Shown: positions 35,936-49,290 of the stretch, in pieces
Layout: each line of letters starts with the position of its first letter
Numbering within the stretch: position 1 is the first letter of the stretch
Origin: Thuidium tamariscinum
Lineage: Eukaryota > Streptophyta > Bryopsida > Hypnales > Thuidiaceae
DNA length: 64,000 nucleotides
Direction: 5' to 3'
Assembly (NCBI GenBank): GCA_947034885.2
Contig: OX344758.2
Coordinates: forward strand, 8,930,501-8,994,500
Program-made: the position numbers and the translations under genes
Notes under the pieces: generated by a model
The model's input: the letters and a program-made list of their open reading frames with translations, nothing else
Databases searched by the model: none
What the model was told of the DNA's origin: nothing

Positions 35936-36605
35936 GGTTTGTAACAATTATTATGCATACTTTTAAATTTCTCCACCGTTCAACACTCTTCTATACATAA
36001 CATTATAGTATGCATGTATTTCAAAGGTCCCTCATACATAGTTAATATAATGCATTATACTTGTAATACTTCTATAATAGACTTACTCCCAAACATGAAG
36101 TTGAGTATATAGTCTATTCTATAGTTGGTTTCAAAATATAATTGGCAAAATGAATTATATCTAATTGATTTTCAAAAGTTTCATTTACTTGAATGAAATT
36201 CTATTCATGACTAAAGTTTTATCCGTTTTTATGAAAAGACCATTTGATAAGTGAATTTTAGTTGATAAGAGTTTTATTCCAAATCAAATGTCAAATCTAT
36301 TGTATAGAACTTCCAAGTAGAACAACGGTTAAAAAATTAAAAAATAATAATAATAAAATATTAATAATCTAATTTTTTAAAAATAAACCTAACAATTACA
36401 TGATAATAAAAAAGCATGTCATTATCCCATTTTTAAATTTCATACAGGCTAGCATCAAGGCTAGCATACAAACATTACTCTTGTACAATACTCAAATACT
36501 AGAGAGAGTGATTGAATGAAATAGACGGAGTTAAAAAATTAGTTACTTATAATCATAAGACATTGAAATAATGCCCATTTTTTTAGAGATTGTTTTCATA
36601 AGGAG

Positions 36606-37305
36606 GGTGATTGCAAGAAACACTTGTCCTATTTTTTGTTCCCTTGCACTTGGACAATAGTTTTTTTGCTCATGACTTTTACATACTTTGTTTGTTTGGT
36701 ATAAAATTTGAAAGGTACACATGGTAGTTGTAAACATTGGATTATTTTTAATGTTCTACAATTGGGTGTCTACCTTGGTCATTTTTGGAGGTTTTGTCCT
36801 ATTTTTGACCCAAAAATGAGAATTTGAAGCCACAAATTGAACATGTTGAAGGTCTATTGACATTACAAGGATTTATAATGAATTTTTATGAAAATAGAAA
36901 CTTGTTGGTTGTGCAGATGGGGTCAAAGTGACCTTCTTTTGTACAAAGGCTACAAAGAGGGAAAAAAAATTTCTACAATAATTTTTTGGTGCAATGCAAG
37001 CACAACCTTCTCTAGAAAAATGCCTTCTATTATCAGAATTTTTTGAATTCTTTTTGAATTATTGAAAAAGAAAAGGTCCACACATATCTTTTCTACTATT
37101 TTTTTCTCTCCATGGCTTCTATAGTACTCCATAGTACTCCATGGTACTCCATAGTACCAATTTGATGGTGTAGATTTGTAAGCACCTCAAATTAGCTATT
37201 CAAATTTTTAGATGCATTCGTCATAAATAACACTAGTAGTATTGTGTAGTATTGCTAGTCTTATGGTCCAAACTACCAAAACGTGAAGTGTTTCTTGCAA
37301 TCACC
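36606..37305 (+). mobile_element. GGGT-ended TIR element, subtype 2, copy 1
   Basis: The left end is GGTGATTGCAAGAAACACTT and the right end GTGTTTCTTGCAATCACC, perfect complements over 18 bases. About 700 bp, AT-rich, no supported coding sequence. Internal sequence matches the reverse complement of 54551-55291. Confidence 0.8.
37111..37155. repeat. Short tandem repeat of CATAGTACTC
   Basis: About four imperfect copies of a 10-bp unit resembling CATAGTACTC inside the TIR element. Confidence 0.6.
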
Positions 37306-39556
37306 TAAGACCAAATAGTACCTTGATATTCCCATCCATTAGGAGCTAAGGTAGAATACACTATCCTCACACCCTTAAGAAATTTGTCTTTTTTGTTATT
37401 AAGATTCATAATTTGTTAGTTTGTACTAATTAGTCTTGGAAAGAAAAACTAACTACAAAAAAATAACCTCAAAATTGTTTCTTTTGAAATATCTATAAAT
37501 AGCATGGCAATGGAATTTAATAGCTACCTCATTAGTGCCCCTACTGATGCATATTAAAACAAATTTTCAAAAAGAATTCAAGGGATGAAAGTCCATCAAT
37601 ATTTCAAGAGGGGAGTGCAATTTATTAGAATTGCATCATGAAAACAACTGAGACATTCGGGAGAATCAACTTTTTGAGGTCCCTTATTATCCTTGAAAGG
37701 AAGGCAAACTTATGGGTTTGAAACCCTAGACCAACTTCCAACTGCTAAGACCCTCACATAAGCCGTTTACAAGCCGTTTACAAGAGGTCTATAAAATGAC
37801 CATATAAAAAGCATTCTTTAACCCTTTGACCCCTAAATGCCCAAGGTTTGTTTTGAGCTTCTTAGAATTTGTTCTAAATTGAACAAATGTCAACATTTTG
37901 TTAAATTGTCTCAATTTAAAAAAAAATTGTAACCATACAAATTCAAACTAGATATGTTAGAGATTGCTTAGGAAAAGAAAACACAAAATATCACTTATGA
38001 AGTAAAAGATTATAATGTTTGACCATGAGAGTGTTAAAATTGCAAAAGTGATGTAAAGTGTTTCAATCCTTTTTCTGCAAGTCAAATCTAAAAAGGTGGT
38101 GACCAAAAAAAATGAGGTTAACCCCTAAATGCCCAAGCCTTTTCAAGTGTGTTTTGACTATGAATAAAGTGCATGGACTTGTAGTCATTCCTAGTGAAGC
38201 AAATTGATTTTTTTTCAAAATCTAACCGCATAGATGTTTAAAGAGCTTGTTTATTAGTAAATACACAAATTTTGGGTACAAAATTGCATTGGAGTTGTGA
38301 GATTATAATGAGAGAAGAGTACATTTTCTATATTTAGTATGTTGCCTTTTCCCACAATGTTTTTCAAATTTGCATATAAATGTTTTTGGGGATTTGAAGT
38401 GACACGAACAATTGCAAAAAGTGTTAGCACACTAAAATGCACTTCTAAAAAACTTAATTTCACATGAAAAGCTATTAAATTCATTATACAATCCACCTTG
38501 CAATTGTTGAAATGCAATTATTTTTATGAGTAAAAATTGCAAGTAACTCCAAATCATCAGTTGTATGTTTAAATTTTCAATGGTGAATATCATGAAAACA
38601 CTTTCCTCTTTCCATTGGGACCATTTTCAAAGCAAATGGATATGTACAATTTTTTGGATCTCAAATTAAGTGAAATTGCATAAAGCGAGGAAATGAAGTA
38701 AAATTGGCAAGCTTTACACTTCACTTATAGTACATGTATGCCTTTGAAGACCTCTCAATAATCAAATATGTAGTTTTTTCAGTGAAAAAAGAAAGTTTTC
38801 AATAGTTAACCCTTAAAACTGCTCCCAAAATTTTTTAAAACGGGCACAGGAATTTAACTGCCCATTCAGAAATGGGCCTGAAATTTCAGATCAACCATAT
38901 ATGGTCGATGGGGCAGTTAGGGGTTAAAGGGCCTAACATGCATGACTCCAATCAATTTATTGCTTCTCAAAATCTAATCTACAATATTTGTAAATAAATT
39001 TTGAATGTGATTTTTTACCAAGATCTAGTGTATTTAAGTCTCATTTTAAGTTAGAGCTCCCAACACTACTAGAAGTCCAGATTACAATGGGTACCCTTGC
39101 ACAAAATCTTGAATAGAAAAATCACCATCATTCATTTTCTAGATCGGAATTTTGATACTGAATCTAGACTTCTAAAAAATATTCAAAAAATATAAACTAT
39201 TAAAAACATCAAATTTTGTTAGGTTTTATTTAACTTCAAAGATTTGCAAACACCAGATTATGGTGCTTTGGACATTTAGGGGTTAACAACAAAACGGTGA
39301 CTATGGATATGATGAATTTTGATTACGTTAGAATCATTGGTTCAAAAAAATCCAAAAGCACTCATAGGAAGTCAAAGCACTATAGAGGATCCTCCCTTTC
39401 AACCCCTAACTCTAAGGATGAATAGTTGCATCTTTGTCCAACATAGACAAATTCACTCTCATCCATCAACTAGAAAATGGCCTCTACGTCATTTATGGAT
39501 TAATAAATAGGAACATTTTGCTTTCTTCAATGTGCCAATTGCATTTTTCAATGTAC
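37306..39556. other. AT-rich spacer with decayed repeats
   Basis: No gene. A phrase resembling AACCCCTAAATGCCCAAG occurs twice (about 37840 and 38119), and GGGGTTAA-type phrases recur near 38930 and 39280. This suggests a degenerate repeat of unknown type. Confidence 0.4.
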
Positions 39557-40125
39557 TAATGACCTGACTAATGAGTGGAATGCTTTTAGTGACTTGATAT
39601 GTGATTCCAACTTCAAAATTCATAACTAATTCTGTGGAGTTCCAAAAAACATGAAATAACTTGGGCATTAGAGAAAATCTAGGCTCTCCAAAAGGCTTCC
39701 AAGGTTTGACATGCCACTCTATATTGAAAGCCCTATTGAACTTAAAAAAAAGCACAAGATCTCTGACAAAATTGCAATTTACCTTATGGGAATATCTTCA
39801 CTGTCATCTAGAACATGTCAATTTTCTACAGCTTTCCTCTAATTGAACACAAGTGCTTATGTACCAAGGCTCTGACATTTGGTTGCACTACTATACAGAT
39901 GACACTAAGTGCACCAAAACTGTAGGAAAAAAATTCTTGCCATGCCAAATAAATGTAATCTTGAGCCCTTTTGGCACTTCTTCGTAGCCTTCTGGAAAGT
40001 CCAGATTTTCTCTAATGCCTGGTTATATGCCAATTCCATTTGATTTTCAGGAAAATTTGCTGAAAAACAATACAAGAAGCCAGACACCCCAAATTCTGAA
40101 TGAACACTAAGATGGGTGCATTATA
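39557..40125. repeat. Dispersed repeat R2, copy 1, carrying two inserted elements
   Basis: Matches 49060-49290 and 58440-58662. Common phrases are TCAAAATTCATAACTAATT, AACTTG and TGCCAATTCCATTTG. This copy is split by the element at 39665-40019 and is abutted by the one at 40126-40856; the other two copies lack both. Confidence 0.65.
39665..40019. mobile_element. 355-bp TIR element with 3-bp target duplication
   Basis: The inverted ends GCATTAGAGAAAATCT and AGATTTTCTCTAATGC extend imperfectly to about 36 bases. TGG flanks both sides (39662-39664 and 40020-40022). The relatives at 49.18 and 58.57 kb read straight through the site, so this is a genuine insertion. No coding capacity. Confidence 0.85.
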
Positions 40126-40856
40126 GGGTCGTTGCAAGAAACACTGTGCAAAAAGCATAGAGTTTTCAATAGTATTTTTTTTTTGGGAGTACTTTAAAAT
40201 TAAAAAAACAAGTTTTAAGAAAAGTGAAAAATATATTTCATGTATAAACCTTTAAGAAGAAGGTACCCTAGAAAAGAAAGGCATAGGAAAAATCTCTAAG
40301 TAGGAAAACCAAAAAAGTGCAAAATCTCATGAAAATTAGTACTTCCACATTTTAATTTGTAAAAAGAAAAGAAAATCAATTTTTTTTAAAACTAAAAATT
40401 TTCCATTTGAAGAAAGTTAATTTTGATGAGATTTGACCAAAAGAACAATCTTAGAACCATCATCAATGTTCAAAAATTGTGTGCCACGGGAAAAAATTTG
40501 TACTCATGTGGAAGACATAAAAAAACATATTTTTAGATTTTTATTTGGAATTTATAGGTTTTACACCTATGCAAATAGACCACGAAAGTTTCGTCTTCAA
40601 ATCATTAAATTCAGACATTGCAAACGTAATGATAATCATAAACTACACCTTGTGATAACTCAACGAAAATGATTTTAAAATATAAAATGATTTTCTTTTA
40701 ATTTCTGAAAAATAAGGGATCTAATAAACTTCAAGTTAGGTATGTTCAATAAAAATTTCATGTTCATTGGACTTAATCTTCCAAAGTTATAGAAGAAAAC
40801 AAAAAAGTGGTTCGCGCTATGACGCGAAATAGGACCGGTGTTTCTTGCAATGACCC
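40126..40856 (+). mobile_element. GGGT-ended TIR element, subtype 1, copy 1
   Basis: The left end is GGGTCGTTGCAAGAAACAC and the right end GTGTTTCTTGCAATGACCC, with one mismatch. 731 bp. It inserted in the 3' flank of the TBL-A duplication unit; the corresponding site of TBL-B (about 58655-58665) is empty. No supported coding sequence. Confidence 0.88.
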
Positions 40857-41394
40857 TATGGACCTCCTACCTTCGTAGCAACCCAAATTTGTCGCTTGCA
40901 GTGATGCTTGAGCAAATAATCTCTCACAGTTGGAACTGTCCTTGTTATCAATTAGACATCACTTACATGTGCAAATCTCATGTGAACAGCAGTTGATGAC
41001 GGATGATGGTAACAACCATCGTCTTATGTAACTGAATCCTCAACTTTACACAAATTGGACACTGATCACGGCGGCCCTGGGTTGCCATAGATGAGCCTCC
41101 TTGCTCCTCCCACCCAAAATGAATTGGAATCTAACTAAGTTACATCATCAAAATCCCTCTACTTCACAACTTCTGACCTCTTAAATAAATCAGTTGTTTA
41201 ATGCCACAGCTTCTCGCGGTTGTGTACTCCGAACTTACTTCAGAAACTAAATTCGAATGACTCTATCATTTACTCCTACTAATTAAGAATCGAAAGAATG
41301 AATTAAGACAATGGCTTCAGTCCTCACAGTAACTTAACTTACTGCTGAAGAAGCAGCGGCCGTTGCAACAAGATGCACTCCGTCCAAATTGAAT
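40857..41394. other. 3' flank of TBL-A, part of the segmental duplication
   Basis: Closely similar to 58663-59169, which flanks TBL-B. Includes the probable 3' UTR. No separate gene. Confidence 0.6.
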
Positions 41395-44300
41395 TCACTG
41401 CTGGCTGTAGTGACGCTGGAGCATGGCGAACAAGTACTCGTTCCATGTGTCCACAGGACCCGGCATGCACCAGTGCAGGCAGTCTTGGGGAGGGGGCTTG
41501 CCGTCTTTGCCACGAGTCACCTGCAGATGGGTTCCCAAAACAGCTACATTTAACAAATCTTCGGACACCAATTTAGAGTTTGCAGCAACAAAAAACGTGA
41601 ATGTACATTTGAGTGTTTAAATTTGAATTTTTCACCCACATTTGGCAGTGTTCATATATGACACATATCAATGATTCAACAAGGCAAGAAGCTAAACTCC
41701 CCTCAAACAAATTGAAAGACCAGAGGCAGCAGAATCTGCTCTTGTGAGATGCTGAAAATTCAGCAAATGGGGATCCAAAGAAGAACCAGTGTTTGATAAA
41801 TAATCCAGCATTCACACTCACGAAAGAGTGTTCAAACATCAGTTGCAATTGCAATGGTTTCCTTTATCAATGATTTCCTCCATGTTAGTGAATAAATTAC
41901 TTTTCTCTGCATGAACCCTAAAGAACCCTCACAACATTCTTGAGTAGGGAGGTTGTTGGGGTCCTTCGACACTGTCTGACACGCACTGTAACAAGTACAA
42001 TTCATATTACAGTGACCCACAATTTATGAACAAGTTTGCATTCAAGATTTCTTCTGTGAAAGGAGCCTTCATTCAAGGGAAGCAAAGGGTCCCTTGCCTT
42101 GAAAGTTCACGATTGTTACAGTTTTCCATTGCCGAATAAAGTTTTTACAAATTTGCGTTATGCATGAGAATCACCGCATGATTATGGGTAGCAGGACTCA
42201 CTTGCTTGTTGGGGTCGTTGTTGCGGTATGGCCCCGGGTGACCATCCGCCCGATATCGAAACGGTGTCATGATGTCCATCACACGCAGCCTCTCCTCACT
42301 AACGTTGGCAGCCTTCACTGCGGCCAATTGGTGGCCGTAGGCGGCCGCCATATAATTGTTTTCAGGTATCTCGGCGTCTGTCAGCGGCTTCGTCTTGCCC
42401 GTGCACGAGCCGCCGGTGTTCCACGCCCCGCCTTCATAGTGATCAGGCGAATACGTTCGAAAAATCGTCAACCCCCTGCACATGAATTAAAACAACACAT
42501 GCAGGGTTACGTTGTCAGTAAAATGAAATTGTTCAATCCAATGAACTTTCAGAATCACAGAGAAATAAAAATCTCACGCATGTTTCGTGTCACGAAGAGT
42601 AGCCTTCATTGACAACCAAAATAGTTAGAGAATTTCTGTAATCTATGACCGAAATCAAATTAGTGTGGAAGTTTATCAGCAATTCAAATGAAAAATCTGA
42701 GATTGAGAAGGCGTCTAGTGAGAGGGCTTGCTAGGCTCTGAACCAATAATTATCTATGCCTAATTTGCAGCTATCGCAATCTCGAGTAGTTGCAAATACA
42801 TCGCATAATGTTGTACTAAGCCATTACAAAATTGTTAAGAAATTTCAGGCGGTCATCGCAAAACCGTTGCGAAGACTCCCGCAATCCCAACCTTCTGTAC
42901 GAGCGGTACGTATGGAACTACAGTTCTCGCGATGGAACTCCCACAATTTGATATCAAGTAAAAACAAAACAACACTTAAGGTATACCAATTCCAGAGTTC
43001 TTTCTCTCTTTGGTTACGGTGATCGTGACGACAGGATCTTGATCAAGGTACGGTGTGACATAGACCTTAGATGAACAGACTCTCCATTTACGCCAGCCAG
43101 CCTCAAAAACAGAGCTGGAGTTAGTATTGTTATTCTGATGATGTTGATGAAGGCATCGTGATGGTGTTTATGATTAAGCAAGCTAGGAAGCTTAATGGAG
43201 GAGAGCAACTGAAGCTGTAACCCTAACTCACTTGTATCCCGGATACTCCACAATGGCCTTCACGGCCATTTTCATGGCCACCCGATAAGCAGATAACGTA
43301 TCATACTCCTTGGGCAATGTCGTGTTCCACCACTGCTGACCTCCCACAAGTCTAGTCCCGTTCTCAACGTACACTGCCTGCTTGGTCCCCCACCAGTGCC
43401 CGCTGGCCACCACCAACACGTCGAAGCTGGGCAGCCACTCCGCGAAGGTGGCGTCGAGCACATCCAGGTGCAGCTTTTTCAGACCCTCGGGGGCGAACGA
43501 GAGGGCGTCCGTGGTCACGTTCACCAGCCAGGAGGACCAGATGCGGACCAAACGGAAGTCGTAGTCTTTAAAGTCATAGCTAGGCAGCTTCTTGTTGCGG
43601 CCGAGCACGGGAGTCGACGCCTGCGTATTTCCCAGCACCCAAATTGAACTGGATTAGTGCTTGTGTTACGTGGTGTGAGAGCAAGATTGAGAGGATCGAT
43701 CGAAACGAACGCTGGGTATATCCTCGCTCACGTAATTCATTCAGAATCACAGGAGGATAAACTGGATTATGTAGTGCTTGTGTGACAAGATGCGAGAGCA
43801 AGAGAGGATCGATCGTTCGAAACGCTGGGTTATATCAGTTCTCATATAGTTAATTCGCAGCCACACTCAGGAGGAATCCCAAATACCCATCAGTCTATGA
43901 AATTTCTGGAGAATCTCAGAGTCAATGTGTAGTGATGATAGCGTAGGATTCACGAGGAATGGAATTTCGACATCGAAAATGTCAATCTACGGAGTTTTTT
44001 AAGAACTCCGGAGAGCTCTAGTCAATGTCCAGTGATGACAGAATAGGACGTACACTAAGATACACTAGGAATGGAATTTAGACATCCATAATGTCAATCT
44101 AGGGATTTTTTGCAGAATTGCATAGTGAATGTCCAGTGATGATAGCTAGAATAGGATACACTAGGGAAAATACATCAGGAATGGAATTTGGTCGCGTGCG
44201 AAAGGATATTTGTCCAATTTCTGAATTGGAATTTTCCTGTAAGCAAGATTATGAGAGTGCCGATCGATTGATCGATCAATCGAACGAGATCTGTTATGCC

Positions 44301-45864
44301 CTGTCCGCTTCAATTCAACCTCGTAGAACAATTAGCGAACTGGAATTCGTTACTAATGTACGTCTGCGCCGCACAATTTGTCTCATTCGCAAATTGATGC
44401 TAGCTTACTCTTGCCGACGAACTCACCATGATTTTACACTCATTTCCATCACTTAACTTAGACGTCTGATTTTCAGAACAGGAAGACTAACTACCTGCCA
44501 ATACAGTCATTTGAAGTGCTGCATTTGCAAGAAGCAGAAGTTCCCTTGCAAGTGCAGGCACACACTGGGTTACTTAGAGAAAAAAAATCATAATGGACTT
44601 GAGTACTATGTTCCACGCAGAGTTCGAATTAAGGCATATATGTGAATCCGTGCATACCTGCCACAAGGTGCACAGCAGAGCTTCATACTGATTCCGCGCG
44701 ACGGAGTCGCCGACTATAGCCACAGTCTTGCCGCGCATGAGGTTCAGAAACTCGACGGCGTCGAAGTCGGGTAGCGCGCAGCCTTGGGGCTTCCACTTCC
44801 AGTTAAGAAACCCGGTGTCCGGACGACCATTGCCGGGGCAGTTCTGCTGCTGGGACAGGATGGGGCAAGTGGCGTTTGCGTAGAGCGGCTTCCTGGAGGT
44901 CTCTTCCACCCACTGGCCCTGAAATAAATCGCACTCCATCTCTGCGACAACTCAAACAGCCCCATGAGAATCAAAGATTTCATCACGCTCCGGCTGGTCT
45001 GGATATAAATGTTCGCTTCCTCCACACTTGCGTTTAACAAATGATGGCAACTCGTAATGTCTCACACAATTGCATCGGTACAGTCATTAGTGCAGCAGGC
45101 TGACATTGAAATATTATTGGCAACGGTTCTGCTTGCAAGGACTACCCAAATCATATAACTGTTTAGCAATGGTTTAGTAAAACAGTGAGCAATATTTTTG
45201 CAATCACTTGAGATTCCGATAGTTTTCGCAACAGTTTAGGCAGTTGGTTCCGTGCCCCCAAGCCTATTGCAACACATTTGTAGCAGTGCTTTTGCAATGG
45301 TTCGCACTAGACCATGAGTTTGAGGCAAAGTACTGAACCGCTGAAAAATCATTACAAAAGTATTATAAAATTGAAATTCTCTATTTACAACCGCTACGTA
45401 CTTCCTGTTGCAGGATCTGGATATCATTTATTAACTTTCGCTTCTGCAATTAGTCCTCGACATGGTAACTGTCTCACACAAGTGCATAGATACCGTTGCA
45501 TCATTTACTGAAGCTCAGCATTCAATCTCTTACCTTGTCGAGAAGGAAGTTGCCGCAAGGGTTCGCTCGCATTGCTGCTGTCCGTCGTTGCTTGCTCTTC
45601 TTCTTCCTCCTTCGCTGGAACCTCTTCGGGCTCCACAACTTCTTCAATCTTCGGTGAAATAGAGCGCACTTGTGCTTCGATCTTGAATGGATCCCGAATC
45701 AACTGTCGTGAGGGATCGTCATATGAGATTTTGGCTTCCGTGGTGGACACTAAGGGAGCGACGAGCACGACCATGGCGAATGCCACAGTCACAGCGATCA
45801 GACAGAGGAAACAGAGCTTCACCCAGCACGCTTGTTGACTGCCCTTGCCATTAGAAGGCCGCAT
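41395..45864 (-). CDS. TBL/PMR5-type wall polysaccharide O-acetyltransferase-like protein (TBL-A)
   Basis: Five exons on the minus strand join in phase: 45864-45534, 44941-44658, 43620-43232, 42475-42202 and 41520-41395 (stop TGA), giving 467 residues. An N-terminal anchor (about 17-39, [20 protein letters not shown]) suggests a type II Golgi protein, followed by a charged stem with an EEEEE run. The PMR5 N-terminal domain starts [12 protein letters not shown]. The catalytic GDS is in [10 protein letters not shown] (188-190), and [15 protein letters not shown] supplies the DxxH motif (D439, H442). TBL proteins O-acetylate xylan, mannan or pectin; the substrate here is unknown. The start chosen is the ATG matching TBL-B's start. 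The frame stays open 54 codons further upstream, but TBL-B has an in-frame stop there. Intron lengths differ moderately from TBL-B but exon lengths 2-5 are identical. All key residues kept; probably functional. Confidence 0.93.
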
Positions 45865-47215
45865 GTTTACGATTAATTCTTGCCTTCCTTCAGGGCGATT
45901 AGCGGGCAAGCTGTCCGTGTTCAGAAGCTCCAACACGTTCTGCTTCCTCACTGCAAATGCATTCAGGTCTTCACTGCTCAACACAGTTTCCAGCACATTT
46001 TCAGCTGCGCCAGCTTCCAACTGCAACTTAGGCAGTTATCACCGGCAGCCTCCTTGTTGCCTTGAGAGACACATCCGAGTCTGCGAATATTTCTCGTGCC
46101 GCAAGGATTCAACTTCAGGAATAGTCCGATTAAAGCTCGGTCGAATCACTACTCTGATATTTTGGAACTGTGGGAAAATTCTATTTGCTCTGAATCCACA
46201 ATGCAGCTGCCGATTGCGCAGGACAGTTCCTGACCGCGAACTAGATCAAGATCAGCATCAATATTTCAACCTCGGCTGCACAGTCGTTTCGGAAACCAAC
46301 TCAGAAATGGCCTGGCACCGGATCCTTGAGCAAAAACCATGCATCAGTAGCTTGCATTGCTACTCTATGCAATTTAGGGGATGATCCGGGTTCAAACAAT
46401 TTCATGAATCGCCCATATCTTGTCCTACAAGCCAAATGAATTGAATGTTACAAATCTATCCCTTTGTTTCAAAACAAGAATCAAGATTTCTCTCTGTGAA
46501 GCTCTCGATCTTTCTCTGAATGCTCAAAATAATGCCAAATAACCGGAACAACTAAACCAACCTCCAACACGTATGCAGGCGTCACCGGAGGTTCGAGCGG
46601 CGCGGCAACCCAAGTGTCACAACTGCAGCTGCATTCTTGCCGTACTAAGCTCAGAAGCAAAGACTTCGAATGTACCCACGATCCAATTGAAGAATGGCTA
46701 GCTGCAACTACAGGGACTTGAAAAACTGAGTCTAAGTATGCTTCGTGTAGCTTCACTCCGTATGCTCTACGTTGAGACGAAATCCAAATGAGCAAATATC
46801 GGAATGTTGTGGTATATTGTTGTGCATTCTACAATCCCATAAAGACTTGAAGCAAAAAGAAATTAGAAGTAAGGGAATTCCAAAGCTAACCACCCATATA
46901 GACTCAATTGTTCTATTGGTTTTCATAATCACTCCATAAAATGACTATGCTTCTTGATGAATTCAAAATAACTCAAAATTTTGGTTTCATATTGATGTTG
47001 TTGCACCAAATTAAATCGCTTACAATCCAAACAAATGTACTATGTAAATGCTCTTGCAAATAAACATTTCAGATGTAAAAAAGATAAATTGCAATCGAAA
47101 AAAGAATAGTTTTGGTTGATCTAAAAACAAATTAAAATGATTTCTATATAATATATAAGAAGAAAGATATCTTCAAATCTATTCAATGTGAACGCAATAC
47201 CTTAAGGGTCATTGC
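45865..47215. other. Promoter region of TBL-A and upstream spacer
   Basis: About 45865-46360 is similar to the region upstream of TBL-B (63576-63990), including CTCAGAAATGGCCTGGCACC near 46301 and near 63942. A 104-codon minus frame at 46481-46795 has no family resemblance. AT-rich from about 46.8 kb. Confidence 0.45.
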
Positions 47216-47939
47216 AAGAAACACTAATTGGTTTTTGTACACTTTTGCCACTATAGTCATTATTTTCCGGGAATACTTTAAAAAAAATTAATTAAGTAAT
47301 TATGAAAAATATGTTTAATGTATATTTCTTTAAGAAGAAGGTACCCTAAGAAGGAAAGTATAGGAAAATTCTCTAAATAGGTGAACTAGAAGAGTGCAAA
47401 ATCTCATGAAAATAAGCACTTTGACATTTTTATTTGTAAAAAATAGGAAAATAAATTTTTTGAAAAACTAAAAATTGGCCATTTTGGAAATAGTTGAAGA
47501 TGAAAAGATTTCACCAAAAAAATGATCTTAAAGCAATCTTCAATGTTCAAAAATTGCATGCAATAGGATTCTTGTCTATACTCATGTGGAAGAGATAAAA
47601 TTATAAATTTTCAAATTTCGCTTGATAGTTATATGATTCCCTAGTTTGCAAATAGACCATGAAATTTTGAACTGTAGATCATTAAATTTGGAGACTACTA
47701 ATGTAGTAAAACCTTCAAAACTACTAATTGTGATAAATTAGCTAAATTAAAATTAATTAAAATGTAAAATTAGTATTTTTTAATTTAAAAAAATAAAGGG
47801 ACCTAATTAACATCAAGTTAGGCATCTCCAATATAAATTTCAAATTTATGAGATTCATGCTTCAAAAGTTGTGGGAAAAAAACAACAATGTCACTTCAAT
47901 TGTGATGCGAAATAGGACTAGTGTTTCTTGTAATGACCC
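47216..47939 (+). mobile_element. GGGT-ended TIR element, subtype 1, copy 2
   Basis: The left end is GGGTCATTGCAAGAAACAC; the right end is GTGTTTCTTGTAATGACCC. 724 bp. Colinear with the 40.1 kb copy throughout, sharing AAGAAGAAGGTACCCTA, GCAAAATCTCATGAAAAT, TGTGGAAGA and GCGAAATAGGAC. TTAA flanks both sides (47212-47215 and 47940-47943). Confidence 0.88.
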
Positions 47940-49059
47940 TTAATGTTCAAGTTGCAACCTAGAGATCATTTATGATAATAACAATAATAAATGAAATCTC
48001 AAGCAAGATTTCAAGTCTACGTTGATCTCCTTCTCTCTCTTTGTTTTTTGAAGTACATGTATGTCAACTTTTTATAATGCCTATTGGGGTGGGTCATAAG
48101 TGATATACAACAACAATGCAATAAAATATTGAAGTCATTGTAACTCAAAAAAGTAGCATAGGCAATTATTTTTCATAGTAATTAAAGTAGAAGGCTCTGA
48201 AATGGAGCATCTCAGGGCTGATCTGCCTTTTTCATGTCTTTATGAATCTAACACAAGTGATTTCATATTTTTGGGAGCATTTTTGAAATAGTTATGAGTT
48301 TTCAAACAAAAAGTGTTGTTATGTTGTAGGTCCCTATTTATGTCCCTAGATCCTTTATGAATGGTTCACTTACAACTTCAAAGAAAAGATGGAAAAACAA
48401 AGAGAATAATTGGCTCTCACTATTCCCAATGCTTCTATCTTCAATTCATTCAATGAGTATGGAGGTCCATTTAAGAACTACATATTGTCCATTTCAATGC
48501 CTTTTATAGGTACCATTCATAATAGTATGATACCCACTCTATCTTAAGGCTTCCTACCTTAAAGTTAATCATATAGTCTGAAATCCCAATTAGAAATAGC
48601 CAAATAGTGGTGTCAAAGGAAGGTATAATTGAAAATAGTAAAAAAAACCCCGGCACCAAGCTCTTCTAGACCTCAATTTTGGTGCTTCGAGAAGTTTTGT
48701 CTTGCGTTTTTCCCAAACTCCAATTCTTGGTCCCCGTTGCATCCACTTTACAATTATCTCTATAATGTAAAAACCTACAAAGCAATTTAGTCTCCCTCTG
48801 GATAATTAGCTTTGGAATTCCATTGCTTCTAAACATTAGGTAATTTCTCTTTGCTTCAAAAGTTTCTAGTACACACAAGAAACTACTCAACATTCATGTT
48901 TGCTCATTTGAATTTCACTCACTTGTATTCAATGTAGAGCGCATGGAGTGAAATTGAGCAAAACTTGGACTCAATTTTTTTGAAGTCACTGTAAGGTAGT
49001 ATGCTCTAAAAGCAAGCGTTGTTCTAAAAGTGATCATGACACAGGGGTACATCTTGGTT
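47940..49059. other. AT-rich spacer
   Basis: No gene or intact element recognised. Confidence 0.4.
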
Positions 49060-49290
49060 TTTGCAATGTACTAGTGGTGTATATTCCAACATGTGGTTGC
49101 TTTTAGTGACCACTACATTTGAACTTAAAAAATTTATAACTAATTCTACACAAGTCCAAAAAAGATGAAACAACTTGGGTTAGATGCCAATTTCATTTTC
49201 CTTCCTACGAAAATCTACTGAAAATTGATTCAAGGAGTTTAGCTTCCCCCCAAAAGCAAGCAGCTCTTAAATGGTATGCTCTAGCATACT
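49060..49290. repeat. Dispersed repeat R2, copy 2 (unfilled)
   Basis: Matches 58440-58662 and the split copy at 39557-40125. It reads AACTTGGGTTAGATGCC where the 39665 element sits in copy 1. Confidence 0.65.

Noticed and set aside
36950-37132. Short frames here and at 54736-54987 with similar translations
   Set aside because: They lie in homologous parts of two copies of the same non-coding TIR element. DNA homology explains the likeness, and neither frame spans the element.
42160-42612. 150-codon open frame on the + strand, with similar ones at 60855-61187, 62181-62636 and 45572-46384
   Set aside because: All are antisense to TBL exons; they recur in both paralogues only because the DNA is duplicated.
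45865-46026. 54-codon N-terminal extension of TBL-A
   Set aside because: TBL-B has an in-frame stop right upstream of the matching ATG, and the extension would put a long segment before the signal anchor.
47212-47943. piggyBac assignment from the TTAA flanks
   Set aside because: piggyBac ends run CCC...GGG inside TTAA, the reverse of what is seen. Other copies do not have TTAA flanks.
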